A stretch of 64,000 nucleotides of DNA from Haloferax prahovense DSM 18310 (GCF_000336815.1 NZ_AOLG01000047.1:240136-304135), one strand, 5' to 3'. Counted from the first letter of the stretch, positions 50,096 to 59,876 are shown. Numbers and translations are program-made. Notes: generated by a model from the sequence alone, not told the origin.

Positions 50096-51406
50096 GTGAA
50101 CTTCCTTTTCGTGTCGGCGGACGCCGCGCTCATCACCGACCTCGCGTGGCAGGTCCACAGAGAGGGCCACGACGTTCGGTACTACATCGAAGCCGAGCGC
50201 GACAAAGAGATCGGCGACGGCTTCGTCCCGAAGACCGACGACTGGCGCGCGGAGGTCGAGTGGGCCGACGTGACCGTCTTCGACGACATCTGGGTCGGCT
50301 CCGACATCGGCACCGGCGCGCTGGCGCAGGAACTCCGCGAGGAGGGACACGCCGTCGTCGGCGGGACGCCCAACACCGACCGCCTCGAAGAGGACCGCGG
50401 CTACGCGATGGACGTGCTGGAGTCCCACGGCGTGAACACGGTCGAACAGCGCGTCTTCCACGACTTCGACGAGGGCATCGAGTACGTCCGGCGGAACCGC
50501 GCCCCCTACGTCATCAAGCCGCTCGGCGAGGTGCAGAACGTCAAGCGACTCCTCTACGTCGGCAACGAGGACGACGGCAGCGACGTGGTCGAGGTGCTCC
50601 GCGCGTACAAGCAGGCGTGGGGCCACCGAATGAAGGGCTTTCAGCTCCAGCGGAAGGTCGAAGGCGTCGAAATCGCCGTCTGTGGCTTCTTCAACGGGGA
50701 GACGTTCGTCGACCCGGTGAACTTCAACTTCGAGCACAAGAAACTGTTTCCGGGCAACATCGGCCCCTCGACCGGCGAGATGGGAACCTCGATGTTCTGG
50801 GCCGGGCGGAACCGGCTGTTCGAGGAGACGCTGGGTCGACTCGAATCGTGGCTCGCCGAGGAGGGCTACGTCGGGAGCATCGACATCAACTGCATCGTCA
50901 ACGAACACGGCATCTATCCGCTGGAGTTCACGCCGCGGTTCGGCTACCCGACGATTACGCTCCAAGAAGAGTCCTTCGAGTCGTCGACGGCGCAGTTCTT
51001 CTACGACCTCGCCCACGGCAACGACCCCGAACTATCGGTCCACGGCGGCTACCAGATCGCGGTCCGCATCGTCCTGCCGCCGTTTCCCTTCACCGACGAG
51101 AAGACCTACGACGAGAACTCCCGCAACGCGGCGGTCGTCTTCGAGACCGACAGCCGCGAGGGCGTCCACATCGAGGACGCGAAACTCGTCGACGGGCAGT
51201 GGCGCGCCGCCGGCGAGAGCGGCATCCCGCTCGTCGTCACCGGGAAGGGCGAGACGATGCAGGAGGCGAGAAAACAGGCGTACGACCGCGTCGACGACAT
51301 CGTCATCCCGAACCTGTACTACCGCGACGACATCGGCGAGCGCTGGATAGACGGCGACGGCGACCGACTGCTCGCGTGGGGCTACCTCGGCCCGACCGGC
51401 CAGTAG
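50096..51406 (+). CDS. PurD-like ATP-grasp enzyme
   Basis: 436 residues from GTG 50096 (VNFLFVSADAALITDLAWQV). Rossmann-like N-domain, then ATP-grasp parts: PYVIKPLGEVQNVKRLLYVG (ATP-binding Lys), GFQLQRKVEGVEIAVCGFFNG, and SIDINCIVNEHGIYPLEFTPRFGYP (metal-binding Asp/Asn/Glu). It resembles phosphoribosylamine-glycine ligase but lacks a clear PurD substrate loop, so it is probably a ligase of unknown substrate. GTG is chosen because it gives the conserved start; the frame upstream overlaps the membrane gene. Confidence 0.85.
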   Translation: MNFLFVSADAALITDLAWQVHREGHDVRYYIEAERDKEIGDGFVPKTDDWRAEVEWADVTVFDDIWVGSDIGTGALAQELREEGHAVVGGTPNTDRLEEDRGYAMDVLESHGVNTVEQRVFHDFDEGIEYVRRNRAPYVIKPLGEVQNVKRLLYVGNEDDGSDVVEVLRAYKQAWGHRMKGFQLQRKVEGVEIAVCGFFNGETFVDPVNFNFEHKKLFPGNIGPSTGEMGTSMFWAGRNRLFEETLGRLESWLAEEGYVGSIDINCIVNEHGIYPLEFTPRFGYPTITLQEESFESSTAQFFYDLAHGNDPELSVHGGYQIAVRIVLPPFPFTDEKTYDENSRNAAVVFETDSREGVHIEDAKLVDGQWRAAGESGIPLVVTGKGETMQEARKQAYDRVDDIVIPNLYYRDDIGERWIDGDGDRLLAWGYLGPTGQ

Positions 51407-51410
51407 TCGA

Positions 51411-52232
51411 TTAGTTGAGCACCAGCCACGCGACGAAGACGGCGAGCCCGCCGACGGCGGTGCTCACCGCGGCGTGGAACCGGAGACGGTCGAGAATCGC
51501 GTGGGCGTGGCCGTCTTCGACCGACAGCAGTTCGTGAATCTCGCTACCGATTTCACAGCGCGGGAGGAAGTCCATGGCGACGTGGAGGAAGACGCCGGAG
51601 GCGAAGCCGAAGACGAGCCCGCGGAAGGCACCGGTCGCCGGGAGCGACACGGCGCTGGAGACGATGGCGGCGATGCCGAGACCCGCCGCGGGGAGGAGAA
51701 GCGGGGCGACGGATTTGCCCTGTCCCGAGAGCCGCCGGGCGGCGGCGTAGCCGGCCGGGCCTTTGTGCGAGACGATGGCGAGTCCGAGGCCGACGCCCAC
51801 GTCGATGTTCCCGTAGACGATACCGATAATCGCGCCCGCGGAGATGGCGTGCGCCGAGAGTTCGGTCACGGTGCGGTCAACGGGGAAGTCCATGTGGGCG
51901 AAGCGGTGGCCGACGGTGTGAGCGGCGAAGCCGGCGAGGATGCCGAAGGCGATGCCGAAGCCGCCGAACTGGGTGTGGTGGCCGAGCGCCTGCGGGACCA
52001 GAAACACCGCGGCGCTCGTCACCATCGCGCCGCTGGCGAGGCCGTAGCCCCAGACGAGTCCCTCGGCGTGCTCGGCCCGGCTGCGCGCGCCGAAGGGCGC
52101 GGCGAGCGCCATCGCGCCGAAGGCGGCCCACGAGACGACGAGCAGGTTCCACGCCTCGGCGCTCGCGGCGTACGCGGAGAGCGCGACGAGTGCCACGACG
52201 CTCCCCACGCCGATGGCCGTCGAACGGTTCAT
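51411..52232 (-). CDS. ZIP family metal transporter
   Basis: 273 residues, seven to eight membrane segments. ZIP metal-site helices are visible: ELSAHAISAGAIIGIVYGNID (His-x3-Ala form of helix 4) and AIVSHKGPAGYAAARRL (HKxPxG of helix 5), with a His/Asp-rich loop VGHRFAHMDFP. Predicted to import Zn or Fe across the cytoplasmic membrane. Convergent with the ATP-grasp gene, 4 nt apart. Confidence 0.87.
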   Translation of the reverse strand: MNRSTAIGVGSVVALVALSAYAASAEAWNLLVVSWAAFGAMALAAPFGARSRAEHAEGLVWGYGLASGAMVTSAAVFLVPQALGHHTQFGGFGIAFGILAGFAAHTVGHRFAHMDFPVDRTVTELSAHAISAGAIIGIVYGNIDVGVGLGLAIVSHKGPAGYAAARRLSGQGKSVAPLLLPAAGLGIAAIVSSAVSLPATGAFRGLVFGFASGVFLHVAMDFLPRCEIGSEIHELLSVEDGHAHAILDRLRFHAAVSTAVGGLAVFVAWLVLN

Positions 52233-52307
52233 ATTGTGAACGAACTGGTTCGGATTAATAAGGGGCGCGGTTCCGGCGGGATGGGGGAGTCGAAGCTGCG
52301 AGAACCC

Positions 52308-53000
52308 TCACCGCGTCGCTTTCTTCCAGACCCTGCGGTCCGCGATGTCGCCGTCGAACTCGGCGGGGTCGGCGTCGGTCGCCGCCCAGACGAACAGGTC
52401 GGCTACGTCGTCGGGGTCGCGGCCCTGTCCGCCGGTGAGGTCGGTGGCGACGAGACCGGGGTCGACCACGGTCACGGTCTGGTCGCAGTCGGCGGCGAAC
52501 TGTCGGACGAGCGCCTCGGCGGCCGCCTTGGAGACGGCGTACGCCCCCATTCCCGGCTTCGCCTCACGAGCGATTGAGCCGGAGGGCACGAGGATGCGCC
52601 CGTCGTCGGCCATGTGCGGGAGCGCCTCTTTGACCGCCGCGAAGACGCCGCGAACGTTGGTCCGGAGCGTGTCGTCGAACGCCGCGTAGGACTCTTCGGG
52701 CGCGGGCATCTCGCCGGGCGTCCCGTGGGCGACGGCGGCGTTGGCGACGAGCACGTCGATGTGCCCGCCGGCGCGGGCCGCCGTCTCCATCAGTCGCTCC
52801 ATGTCGAGTTCGTCGCGCACGTCGGCGCGGACGGCGCTCGCGGTCCCGCCGTCGGCCTCGATGTCGTCGACGACCGACTGGAGGGCGTCGCCGTCGCGGG
52901 CGCAGGCGACGACCGTCGCGCCGGCGCGACCGAGGGCGCGCGCGACCGCCGCGCCGATTCCGGAACTCGCGCCTGTGACCACCGCGGTGGTGTCGTTCAT
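52308..53000 (-). CDS. Short-chain dehydrogenase/reductase
   Basis: 230 residues. Cofactor motif VTGASSGIGAAVARALG at residues 8-24, the LVANAAVAHG (NAG-type) motif near 85-95, catalytic Ser in ILVPSGSIA, and Tyr-x3-Lys in GAYAVSKAAAEAL near 155. NAD(P)-dependent oxidoreductase; substrate unknown. Divergent from the carotenoid operon with 95 nt between starts, so a shared promoter region is possible. Confidence 0.9.
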   Translation of the reverse strand: MNDTTAVVTGASSGIGAAVARALGRAGATVVACARDGDALQSVVDDIEADGGTASAVRADVRDELDMERLMETAARAGGHIDVLVANAAVAHGTPGEMPAPEESYAAFDDTLRTNVRGVFAAVKEALPHMADDGRILVPSGSIAREAKPGMGAYAVSKAAAEALVRQFAADCDQTVTVVDPGLVATDLTGGQGRDPDDVADLFVWAATDADPAEFDGDIADRRVWKKATR

Positions 53001-53095
53001 GCGGGGCCGTAAGGAGGGACCGAGCCTAAAGCTACCCCCCGACGGCGGTCGATTCGGTCAGTCGATTTATGTTCTCTACGTCCTTACGAACGGAC

Positions 53096-54598
53096 ATGAA
53101 TTCTGTCTCGGCTCTCGACTCCCTCGCCGGCGAGTCCGTCGTCGTCGTCGGCGGCGGGTTCGGCGGCCTCTCGACGGCGTGCTACCTCGCGGACGCCGGT
53201 GCCGACGTGACGCTGTTGGAGAAGAACGAACAGCTCGGCGGCCGAGCCAGCACGCTCGAACGCGACGGCTTCCGGTTCGACATGGGGCCGTCGTGGTACC
53301 TCATGCCCGACGTGTTCGAGCGCTTCTTCGCCTACTTCGGCAAGCGGCCCGAGGACTACTACGGGCTGACCCGACTCGACCCGCACTACCGCATCTTCTT
53401 CAAGGACGGCGACCGCGTGGACATGCTCCCCGAGGTCGAGGCCAACAAGGCCACCTTCGAGTCCTACGAGCCCGGCGCGGGCGACAGGCTCGACGACTAC
53501 CTCCGGAAGGCCGAGCGGAACTACCGCATCGGGATGGAGCACTTCGTCTACACCGACCGCCCGGAGCTGACCGACTACATCGACCTCGACGTGTTCCGGT
53601 ACTCGTGGGGGCTGTCGCTCGTCGGCTCGATGCAGGACCACGTCGAGAAGTACTTCGACCACCCGAAGCTCCAGCAGATAATGCAGTACACGCTGGTGTT
53701 CCTCGGCGGCGCGCCGAACAACACGCCGGCGCTCTACAACCTCATGAGCCACGTGGACTTCAACATGGGCGTCTACTACCCCGACGGCGGCCTCGCGGGC
53801 GTCGTCGACGCCATCGTCGACCTCGCCGAGGAGCTGGGCGTCGAGTTCCACACCGACTCGCCCGTGGCCGAAATCGCCGGTCGCCGCGGCGGGTTCGCCG
53901 TCCGCACCGAAGACGGCCGCGAGTTCCTCTGCGACCAGGTCGTCTCCGACGCCGACTACGCCCACACCGAACAGGAACTCCTCCCGGAGAAGAAGCGCCA
54001 GTACGACGCCGACTACTGGGACTCCCGAACGTACGCCCCCTCGGCGTTTCTGCTCTACCTCGGCGTCGAGGGCGACGTGGACGAACTCGCCCACCACACG
54101 CTCGTGTTACCCACCGACTGGGACGACCACTTCGAGACGATATTCGAAGACCCCGCGTGGCCCGACGACCCCGCGTACTACCTCTGTGTCCCCTCGAAGA
54201 CCGACGACACGGTCGCTCCGGAGGGCCACAGCAACCTGTTCGCGCTCGTCCCCATCGCGGCCGGGCTGGAGGACACGCCGGAACTCCGCGAGAGCTACCG
54301 CGACCTCGTCCTCGCCGACATCGCCGACAACACCGGCGTCGACCTCCGCGACAGAATCGTCGTCGAGGAGTCGTTCTGCGTGAACGACTTCAAGGAGCGC
54401 TACAACAGCACGCAGGGAACCGCCCTCGGACTCGCCCACACGCTGTTCCAGACGGCGCTCCTCCGCCCGCCGCACGGCTCCGAGACGGTCGACGGCCTCT
54501 ACTTCACCGGCTCGTTTACCACGCCGGGCATCGGCGTCCCGATGTGTCTCATCAGCGGTCAACTCACCGCCGAGGAGATGGCCGAAGACGCGAGATGA
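53096..54598 (+). CDS. crtI: Phytoene desaturase/carotenoid dehydrogenase, CrtI/CrtD type
   Basis: 500 residues from ATG 53096 (a TATA-like GATTTATG lies about 30 nt upstream; the frame opens 9 codons earlier). FAD dinucleotide-binding motif VVVVGGGFGGLSTACYLADAG at 15-35, substrate region MGPSWYLMPDVFERFF, and the C-terminal GLYFTGSFTTPGIGVPMCLI signature. It introduces double bonds into phytoene or the C50 precursors of bacterioruberin at the membrane. First gene of a three-gene carotenoid operon, overlapping the next by 4 nt. Confidence 0.92.
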   Translation: MNSVSALDSLAGESVVVVGGGFGGLSTACYLADAGADVTLLEKNEQLGGRASTLERDGFRFDMGPSWYLMPDVFERFFAYFGKRPEDYYGLTRLDPHYRIFFKDGDRVDMLPEVEANKATFESYEPGAGDRLDDYLRKAERNYRIGMEHFVYTDRPELTDYIDLDVFRYSWGLSLVGSMQDHVEKYFDHPKLQQIMQYTLVFLGGAPNNTPALYNLMSHVDFNMGVYYPDGGLAGVVDAIVDLAEELGVEFHTDSPVAEIAGRRGGFAVRTEDGREFLCDQVVSDADYAHTEQELLPEKKRQYDADYWDSRTYAPSAFLLYLGVEGDVDELAHHTLVLPTDWDDHFETIFEDPAWPDDPAYYLCVPSKTDDTVAPEGHSNLFALVPIAAGLEDTPELRESYRDLVLADIADNTGVDLRDRIVVEESFCVNDFKERYNSTQGTALGLAHTLFQTALLRPPHGSETVDGLYFTGSFTTPGIGVPMCLISGQLTAEEMAEDAR

Positions 54599-55500
54599 GC
54601 GCCGATATGGCCGCACAGAGCGAGTCCGGCGAGGGCGGCGACGACGGACGAGCAGACGGCGGTCTCCGAGACCGACTCGTCTACCTCGCGGTCCTCTCGC
54701 GGCCCCGGTTCTGGCTCTACCTCGCCGGCCCCGTCGTCGTCGGCGTCGCGGCCGCCGCGAGCGCCCCCGCCGACCTGTTCGGCCTCGAACCCGTCGCCCT
54801 GTTCGCGTACTTCCTCGTCCCCGCGAACGTCTTTCTCTACGGCGTCAACGACGTGTTCGACGCCGACGTGGACGAAGCGAACCCGAAGAAGGACGACCGC
54901 GAGGCCCGCTGGCGCGGCGACCCCGTGAACACCGTCGTCGTCGCCGCGAGCGGCCTGCTCGGAGTCGGCCTGTTCGCCGTCGCTCCGCGGGTGGCGTGGC
55001 CGTGGCTCGCCGCGCACTTCTTCCTCGCCGTCGAGTACAGCGCGCCGCCGTTTCGGTTCAAGACGACGCCGCTTCTCGACTCGGTCTCGAACGGCCTGTA
55101 CGTCCTGCCGGGCGTCGCCGCCTACGCGGCCGTTTCGGGGTCGAACCCCCCGATGCTCGCCGTCGCGGGCGCGTGGCTCTGGACGATGGGGATGCACACG
55201 TTCTCCGCGATTCCCGACATCGAGCCGGACCGCGAGGCCGGCATTCGAACGACCGCGACGGCCCTCGGCGAGCGGCGGACCTACTGGTACTGCGCCGCGA
55301 CGTGGGTTCTCGCGGCCGTCGCCTTCGCCGCGGTCGACCCCCGACTCGGCGCGCTCTTGGCGGCCTATCCGGTCGTCGTCCTCGGTATCGCCACCTCCGG
55401 CGTCGACGTGGACCGGGCGTACTGGTGGTACCCCGTTATCAACACCGTCGTCGGCATGCTCATCACCCTCGGGGCTCTCTGGAGGCTCGTCAATGGGTGA
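54595..55500 (+). CDS. lyeJ: Lycopene elongase/1,2-hydratase-type prenyltransferase (UbiA family)
   Basis: 301 residues from ATG 54595, eight to nine membrane segments. UbiA aspartate-rich motifs: NDVFDADVDEANPKKDD near 82-98 and IPDIEPDREAG near 205-215 bind the prenyl diphosphate through Mg. In haloarchaea this enzyme (LbtA/LyeJ) adds C5 units to lycopene on the way to C50 bacterioruberin. Coupled to crtI (ATGA overlap) and followed by the hydratase gene. Confidence 0.9.
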   Translation: MSADMAAQSESGEGGDDGRADGGLRDRLVYLAVLSRPRFWLYLAGPVVVGVAAAASAPADLFGLEPVALFAYFLVPANVFLYGVNDVFDADVDEANPKKDDREARWRGDPVNTVVVAASGLLGVGLFAVAPRVAWPWLAAHFFLAVEYSAPPFRFKTTPLLDSVSNGLYVLPGVAAYAAVSGSNPPMLAVAGAWLWTMGMHTFSAIPDIEPDREAGIRTTATALGERRTYWYCAATWVLAAVAFAAVDPRLGALLAAYPVVVLGIATSGVDVDRAYWWYPVINTVVGMLITLGALWRLVNG

Positions 55501-55515
55501 ACCGGAGGTGCGGCC

Positions 55516-56397
55516 GTGAGCGCGAGCGACCTGCGAGCGCGGCTGCCGTCTACCCGCGGTGAAGCGGAGGCGGCGCTCGACCGACTCGTGCGCGACAACC
55601 GCTTTACTATCTCGGTGTTCTTCCCGCTGAACGGCGCGGTGCTCCTCGTCGCCAGCGCGATGGGCTGGCTCCCCGACCCGCTGGCGTTCAACGCGTTTCT
55701 CATCCTCCTCGGGACGTTCGTGATGCGCTCGCCGCTCATCGTGGGCGTCCTCCCGCTCGTGACCAGACGTGCCGCTCTCGGCGTCGGCGCGCTCACCGCG
55801 TACGCCTACGCCATCGAGTACACCGGCGTCACCACGGGCTGGCCGTACGGCTGGTTCCACTACGGCGTCGACCTCGGGCCGACGGTCGCCGGGGTTCCTA
55901 TCGGCTTGCCGGTGTTTTTCATCCCGCTCGTCATGAACGCCTACCTGCTGTGTCTGCTCTTGCTGGGCGACCGCGCCCGCAACGGGGCCGTCCGCCTCGG
56001 CGTCGTCATCGCGGCCGTCCTCGCCATGGACGTGGTGCTGGACCCCGGCGCGGTCGCGCTCGGCTTCTGGGAGTACTACCGCCTCGCCGACGACGCGGTG
56101 CTGTTCTACGGCGTCCCGCTTTCGAACTACGCCGGTTGGGTCGTCAGCGCGACCGTCGCCGTCGTCGCGCTCGATTGGTCGTTCGACCGCGAGGCGCTTC
56201 TCGCGCGACTCGACCGCACGGAGTTCATGCTCGACGACCTGGTGAGCTTCGTCATCCTCTGGGGCGGCATCAACGCGTGGTTCGGCAACTGGATTCCCGT
56301 CGCGGTCGCGGCGCTGTTCGGCGTCGGACTGCTCAAGACGGACCGGTTCGACTCGCGGCTTCTGCGGCTTCCGCGGCGGTTGCCGTGGCGCTCCTGA
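55516..56397 (+). CDS. cruF: Bisanhydrobacterioruberin hydratase (CruF family)
   Basis: 293 residues from GTG 55516, with GGAGGTG at 55504-55510 as ribosome binding site, which supports this start. Six to seven membrane helices; GVTTGWPYGWFHYGVDLGP and LDPGAVALGFWEYY carry the conserved acidic/aromatic residues of the CruF (DUF422) family. It hydrates the terminal double bonds to give bacterioruberin. Third gene of the operon, 15 nt after lyeJ. Confidence 0.9.
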   Translation: MSASDLRARLPSTRGEAEAALDRLVRDNRFTISVFFPLNGAVLLVASAMGWLPDPLAFNAFLILLGTFVMRSPLIVGVLPLVTRRAALGVGALTAYAYAIEYTGVTTGWPYGWFHYGVDLGPTVAGVPIGLPVFFIPLVMNAYLLCLLLLGDRARNGAVRLGVVIAAVLAMDVVLDPGAVALGFWEYYRLADDAVLFYGVPLSNYAGWVVSATVAVVALDWSFDREALLARLDRTEFMLDDLVSFVILWGGINAWFGNWIPVAVAALFGVGLLKTDRFDSRLLRLPRRLPWRS

Positions 56398-56451
56398 ACG
56401 GCGGGATTCCCTCGCGCTCGCGCCCGTCTGTCGCGGCCCCAGCGCTGTCTC

Positions 56452-57399
56452 TCAGTCGGATTCGACGCCGCGACGCCGGCCCCGATAGGCGGCTCCGAGC
56501 CGTTTCCACTTGAGCAGGCCGAAGCCGAGGAGGACGAACCCGAAGCCGACGAGCGTGGTCGCGGTCACGGGCTCCGTGAACAGAAGCCAACTGTACACCG
56601 TCCCGAAGCCGGCGATGGCGTAGGTGACGAGGTTGAGCTCGACGGAACCGAGTCGGGGGAGAAGCGAGAAGTACAGCAGGTAGCCGACCGCGCTCACGAA
56701 GACGCCGAGATAGACGAGACCGACGACGCCCGCCGGCGACGCGTCGACCCCCGCCAGCGACTCCGTCGGACTCGCCGCGCTCGCGAGATGGGTCGCGGCG
56801 GCTCCGACGACCATCGCCCACGCGGTCTGGGTGGCGAACGGCATCTCGGTCTCGATTCGCTGGGCGAGCACGCCGCCGAGCGCGAAGGACGCCGCGGCGA
56901 GCACCAGTATCGCCTGCCCCGCGGCGTTCCCCGCGAGGAGGTTCGACGGGTTCGGGTCGGTGATGACGACTAAGCCGAGGAAGCCGACGACGACGCCGAG
57001 CAGTTCGACCGGGCCGAATCGCTCGTCGGGCAGAAACAGCTTCGCGAACCCGACGGTCAGTATCGGAATCAGCCCCGCGAGCACCGAGGCGACCGCGCTC
57101 GGGACGGTCTGCTGGCCGACGTTCTGGAGGACCCCGTAGCCCCCGAGCGTCAGGAGACCGGCGACCGAGACGGCCGCCCAGTCGCCTCGTGTGCGGGGTC
57201 GCCAGTAATCGGTGCGTCGCCCCGCGTACAGCAACAGGAGGACCGCCCCGATGTCGAGCCGGAGCGCGGCGTACAGAATCGGCGGGAACGACCCCAGCCC
57301 GACCGTCACCGCGGGGTAGGTGCCACCCCAGACCGCCGCCAAGAACACGAACAGGACGGCGTTCCGGTATCGACCGGCGAGGAGTTGGCTACCGACCAT
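56452..57399 (-). CDS. EamA/DMT-family transporter
   Basis: 315 residues with ten hydrophobic segments in two five-helix repeats; VFLAAVWGGTYPAVTVGL in the first and VYLGVFVSAVGYLLYFSL in the second are EamA hallmarks. Likely a metabolite exporter or permease of unknown substrate. Convergent with the carotenoid operon. Confidence 0.88.
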   Translation of the reverse strand: MVGSQLLAGRYRNAVLFVFLAAVWGGTYPAVTVGLGSFPPILYAALRLDIGAVLLLLYAGRRTDYWRPRTRGDWAAVSVAGLLTLGGYGVLQNVGQQTVPSAVASVLAGLIPILTVGFAKLFLPDERFGPVELLGVVVGFLGLVVITDPNPSNLLAGNAAGQAILVLAAASFALGGVLAQRIETEMPFATQTAWAMVVGAAATHLASAASPTESLAGVDASPAGVVGLVYLGVFVSAVGYLLYFSLLPRLGSVELNLVTYAIAGFGTVYSWLLFTEPVTATTLVGFGFVLLGFGLLKWKRLGAAYRGRRRGVESD

Positions 57400-57570
57400 G
57401 ACGAGGGACGGTGTGTGAAGCCGGCGTCGCGGGCGCGGTCGAGTCAGCGGTTCGCGGTGGCGTGTCGAGAATCGATCTCGGCTCGTCGGCGGTCGAGAGC
57501 GATGCGTCGGCGTGTGCGCTCATCACCGGGACCTACGCCCGCGAGCCGGGAGAACCGGAGGGTTAGGATG

Positions 57571-58314
57571 CTAACCCCCGTCGCCGGGCCGCGCAGCCGG
57601 CGGGTCGCGGTCGGCGTCGAGACCGGCGAGCGCGGAGACGGCGGCCCCGAGGAGCTTTCGCTCCGCACGGCGGAGCGTCTTCGAGATGGCGACGTCGGAG
57701 ACGCCACAGCGGTCGCCGAGAGAGGCGAGCGACTCGCCCCGCGGCGTCTCGTAGTAGCCGTGTTCGACCGCGGTTCGGAGCACCCGCGCCTCCGTCTCGG
57801 TGAGTCGCTCACAGCCGTCGAGGAGCGTCGCGGCCTCGTGGAAGTTCCGGAAGACGGCGGCCGCACCCGAGTCTGTGAGCGGCGTCTGCTCGACGACGGT
57901 GAGTTCGTAGCGGCGGTCGAGCGAGTCGAGAGTGGCCGCCGCGGCATCCGGCTCGGCGAACCCGAGGTGCCACCGTTCCCAGCCGTCCCTGTCGCGGAAC
58001 GGAGCGATGACAGCGCCGCCGTTGGCCATGACCGTCTCGATGGCGACGGTCTCTTCGAGCACGACGTGGGCCGTCGCGTGCGACCCGCGCTTCCACTTCA
58101 GTTCGAAGCGGCGCACCCCGTCGGCGTCTCTGAGCGCGCGGATGCCGGCCTCTAACTGCGACCGCCCCGGCGACGAGGCTTCGACCCAGAGGTCGCACTG
58201 GCCGGTTTCGGGCGAGAGATTCCAGTACGGCGTGGTCAGCGTCACGTCGTGCGCGGCGGTCACCCGTCCCAGCGGACAGTCGTCTAACCGGGTGTCGAGG
58301 GTGACGCGATGCAT
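57571..58314 (-). CDS. HTH-10 (bacterio-opsin activator-type) regulator
   Basis: 247 residues from ATG 58314 (MHRVTLDTRLDDCPLGRV is the recurrent start of this family; seven extra codons upstream are open). The N-terminal sensor-like domain is followed by a C-terminal HTH-10 (residues 170-235: LTETEARVLRTAVEHGYYE, TPRGESLASLGDRCGVSDVA, ISKTLRRAERKLL). It is 59 nt upstream of no gene but adjacent to phytoene synthase, and bacterio-opsin-activator relatives often control pigment genes, so carotenoid regulation is plausible. Confidence 0.87.
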   Translation of the reverse strand: MHRVTLDTRLDDCPLGRVTAAHDVTLTTPYWNLSPETGQCDLWVEASSPGRSQLEAGIRALRDADGVRRFELKWKRGSHATAHVVLEETVAIETVMANGGAVIAPFRDRDGWERWHLGFAEPDAAAATLDSLDRRYELTVVEQTPLTDSGAAAVFRNFHEAATLLDGCERLTETEARVLRTAVEHGYYETPRGESLASLGDRCGVSDVAISKTLRRAERKLLGAAVSALAGLDADRDPPAARPGDGG

Positions 58315-58373
58315 GCCGGGGGCTCTCTCGGCCACCCAGTAAATCTTTCAGTCGCGGAAAAATCGCGCGTCGC

Positions 58374-59393
58374 TCAGTCCGAGCCCCAGCGGTTCAGCGA
58401 CCGGAGCCAGCCGGAGACGCGCCCGCTCCGTCGGCTGCGGCCGATCCGCGTCGAACCGGGGCCGAAATCAGCGTCGAGGTCGTCGTCGTCCGGGTAGGGG
58501 ACGACGCTGACGGCCTTGAACACGGCCACGGGGTCGCGCCAGACGGCCCAGTACGCCGCGGTCTTCGCGAGGAGCGTGAGCTTCCGCCCGAAGCTCAGTT
58601 CGGGCGTCGCCGTGAGCGTGTCGTAGCCGAGGTTCCGAATCGACCGGTGGTGGTCGGCGTACAGCACCGCCGAGAGGAGCACCGGGAACTGGCAGTCCGC
58701 CGGGAGGTACTCGATGCCGGCGACGCCGTCGCGGTACAGCGACTCCGTTCGACGGAGTTCGTCGCGCATCACGTCGGCGACGCGCTCGTCGAACTCGAGG
58801 TCGAGTATCTGTTCGGCGTCGACGCCGTGGCGGTCGAGCGTCGTCCGCGGGAGGTACACCCGGTCGCGCTCGACCACGTCTTCGCCCACGTCGCGCAGGA
58901 AGTTCGACATCTGGAACGCCTGTCCCAGCGCCGTCGCGTGCGGGAGCGCCGCCTCGGGGTCGTCGGGACGCATGACGTCGGTCATCATCCGACCGACCGC
59001 GGAGGCCGACCCGTCCATGTACGTCTCAAGTTCGTCGTAGGTCTCGTAGCGGTCTTTTTCGATGTCCGACTCCATCGCGTCGATGAAGACGTTCACGTCG
59101 TCGGGGTCGATACCGTAGCGCTCTCTGAGTTCGGCGAACGCCGACAGGACGGGGTCGTCGGTCTCGACCTCGCCGAGCGCCTCGGCGCGGAGGTGTTCGA
59201 GACGCTCGCGCTGTTGTGCCGGCGGCGCGGTCTCCTCGGCGTCGACGACCTCGTCGGCGACCCGAAAGAACGCGTACAGCACGTACGTGGCGTGTCTGAC
59301 GCGCTCCGGGAGGAGGCGCGTCGCGAAGTAAAACGTCTTTCCCGTCCGCTGTTGGATGTCTTTTCCCGCCTCGACCTGTGATTCGTTGAGCAT
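58374..59393 (-). CDS. crtB: Phytoene synthase
   Basis: 339 residues from ATG 59393 (MLNESQVEAGKDIQQRTGKT); the 21 codons upstream read as non-coding. Two aspartate-rich motifs, FRVADEVVDAEE near 55-65 and FLRDVGEDVVERD near 175-187, bind GGPP via Mg in this trans-prenyl head-to-head synthase. It makes phytoene, the precursor used by CrtI. It is separate from, and opposite to, the crtI operon, in front of the HTH-10 gene on the same strand (59 nt). Confidence 0.93.
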   Translation of the reverse strand: MLNESQVEAGKDIQQRTGKTFYFATRLLPERVRHATYVLYAFFRVADEVVDAEETAPPAQQRERLEHLRAEALGEVETDDPVLSAFAELRERYGIDPDDVNVFIDAMESDIEKDRYETYDELETYMDGSASAVGRMMTDVMRPDDPEAALPHATALGQAFQMSNFLRDVGEDVVERDRVYLPRTTLDRHGVDAEQILDLEFDERVADVMRDELRRTESLYRDGVAGIEYLPADCQFPVLLSAVLYADHHRSIRNLGYDTLTATPELSFGRKLTLLAKTAAYWAVWRDPVAVFKAVSVVPYPDDDDLDADFGPGSTRIGRSRRSGRVSGWLRSLNRWGSD

Positions 59394-59561
59394 CGTTTCG
59401 TGTACGTGGCCGCATCCGTCTCGGGACCAACTGAGCTGACCGGGGAGGACAGTCATTCGTTAGGTCTCCGCCGACATAACGCTTCGTGCTGTCGTGAAAT
59501 CAACCCGCGAACCCGCCGACTTCGCAGTGGTACCAGCGCGGGCGTCTCCTGTCAGGTTTCG

Positions 59562-59714
59562 TTACCAGAACGTGTCGCTGCAGTCGTAGACGACCCCGTG
59601 TTCCGGGCAGACGTACTTGCAGTGGCGGTGGTCCATCGATGTGCCGCAGAAGGGACAGGGCCGTCCCTTCGGAGACTCGATGGCACACGCGTTCCGTCCG
59701 GTGTCGTCGTCCAT
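59562..59714 (-). CDS. Small zinc-ribbon protein
   Basis: 50 residues from ATG 59714 to TAA 59562. Contains RPCPFCGTSMDHRHCKYVCP, giving Cys-x2-Cys...Cys-x3-Cys with an additional HCK and CPEHG, then YDCSDTFW at the end. It resembles the short two-Cys-pair zinc-finger proteins common in Haloferax. Its role is probably regulatory or structural; unknown. Confidence 0.75.
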   Translation of the reverse strand: MDDDTGRNACAIESPKGRPCPFCGTSMDHRHCKYVCPEHGVVYDCSDTFW

Positions 59715-59876
59715 ACGAGTTTTCGTAGGACGCGACCGACATATCCCTTACTGCCGTCGGGGGGTCCTGCCGGTTCGAGTCGGTCCGCCGGTGAGGCCGA
59801 GTCGGTTCCGTCTCGGACACCGGCGAGCGCTGTCGGGGCGGCGGCACCGACCGACTCGGCGCGCCCGGAGACTCCA

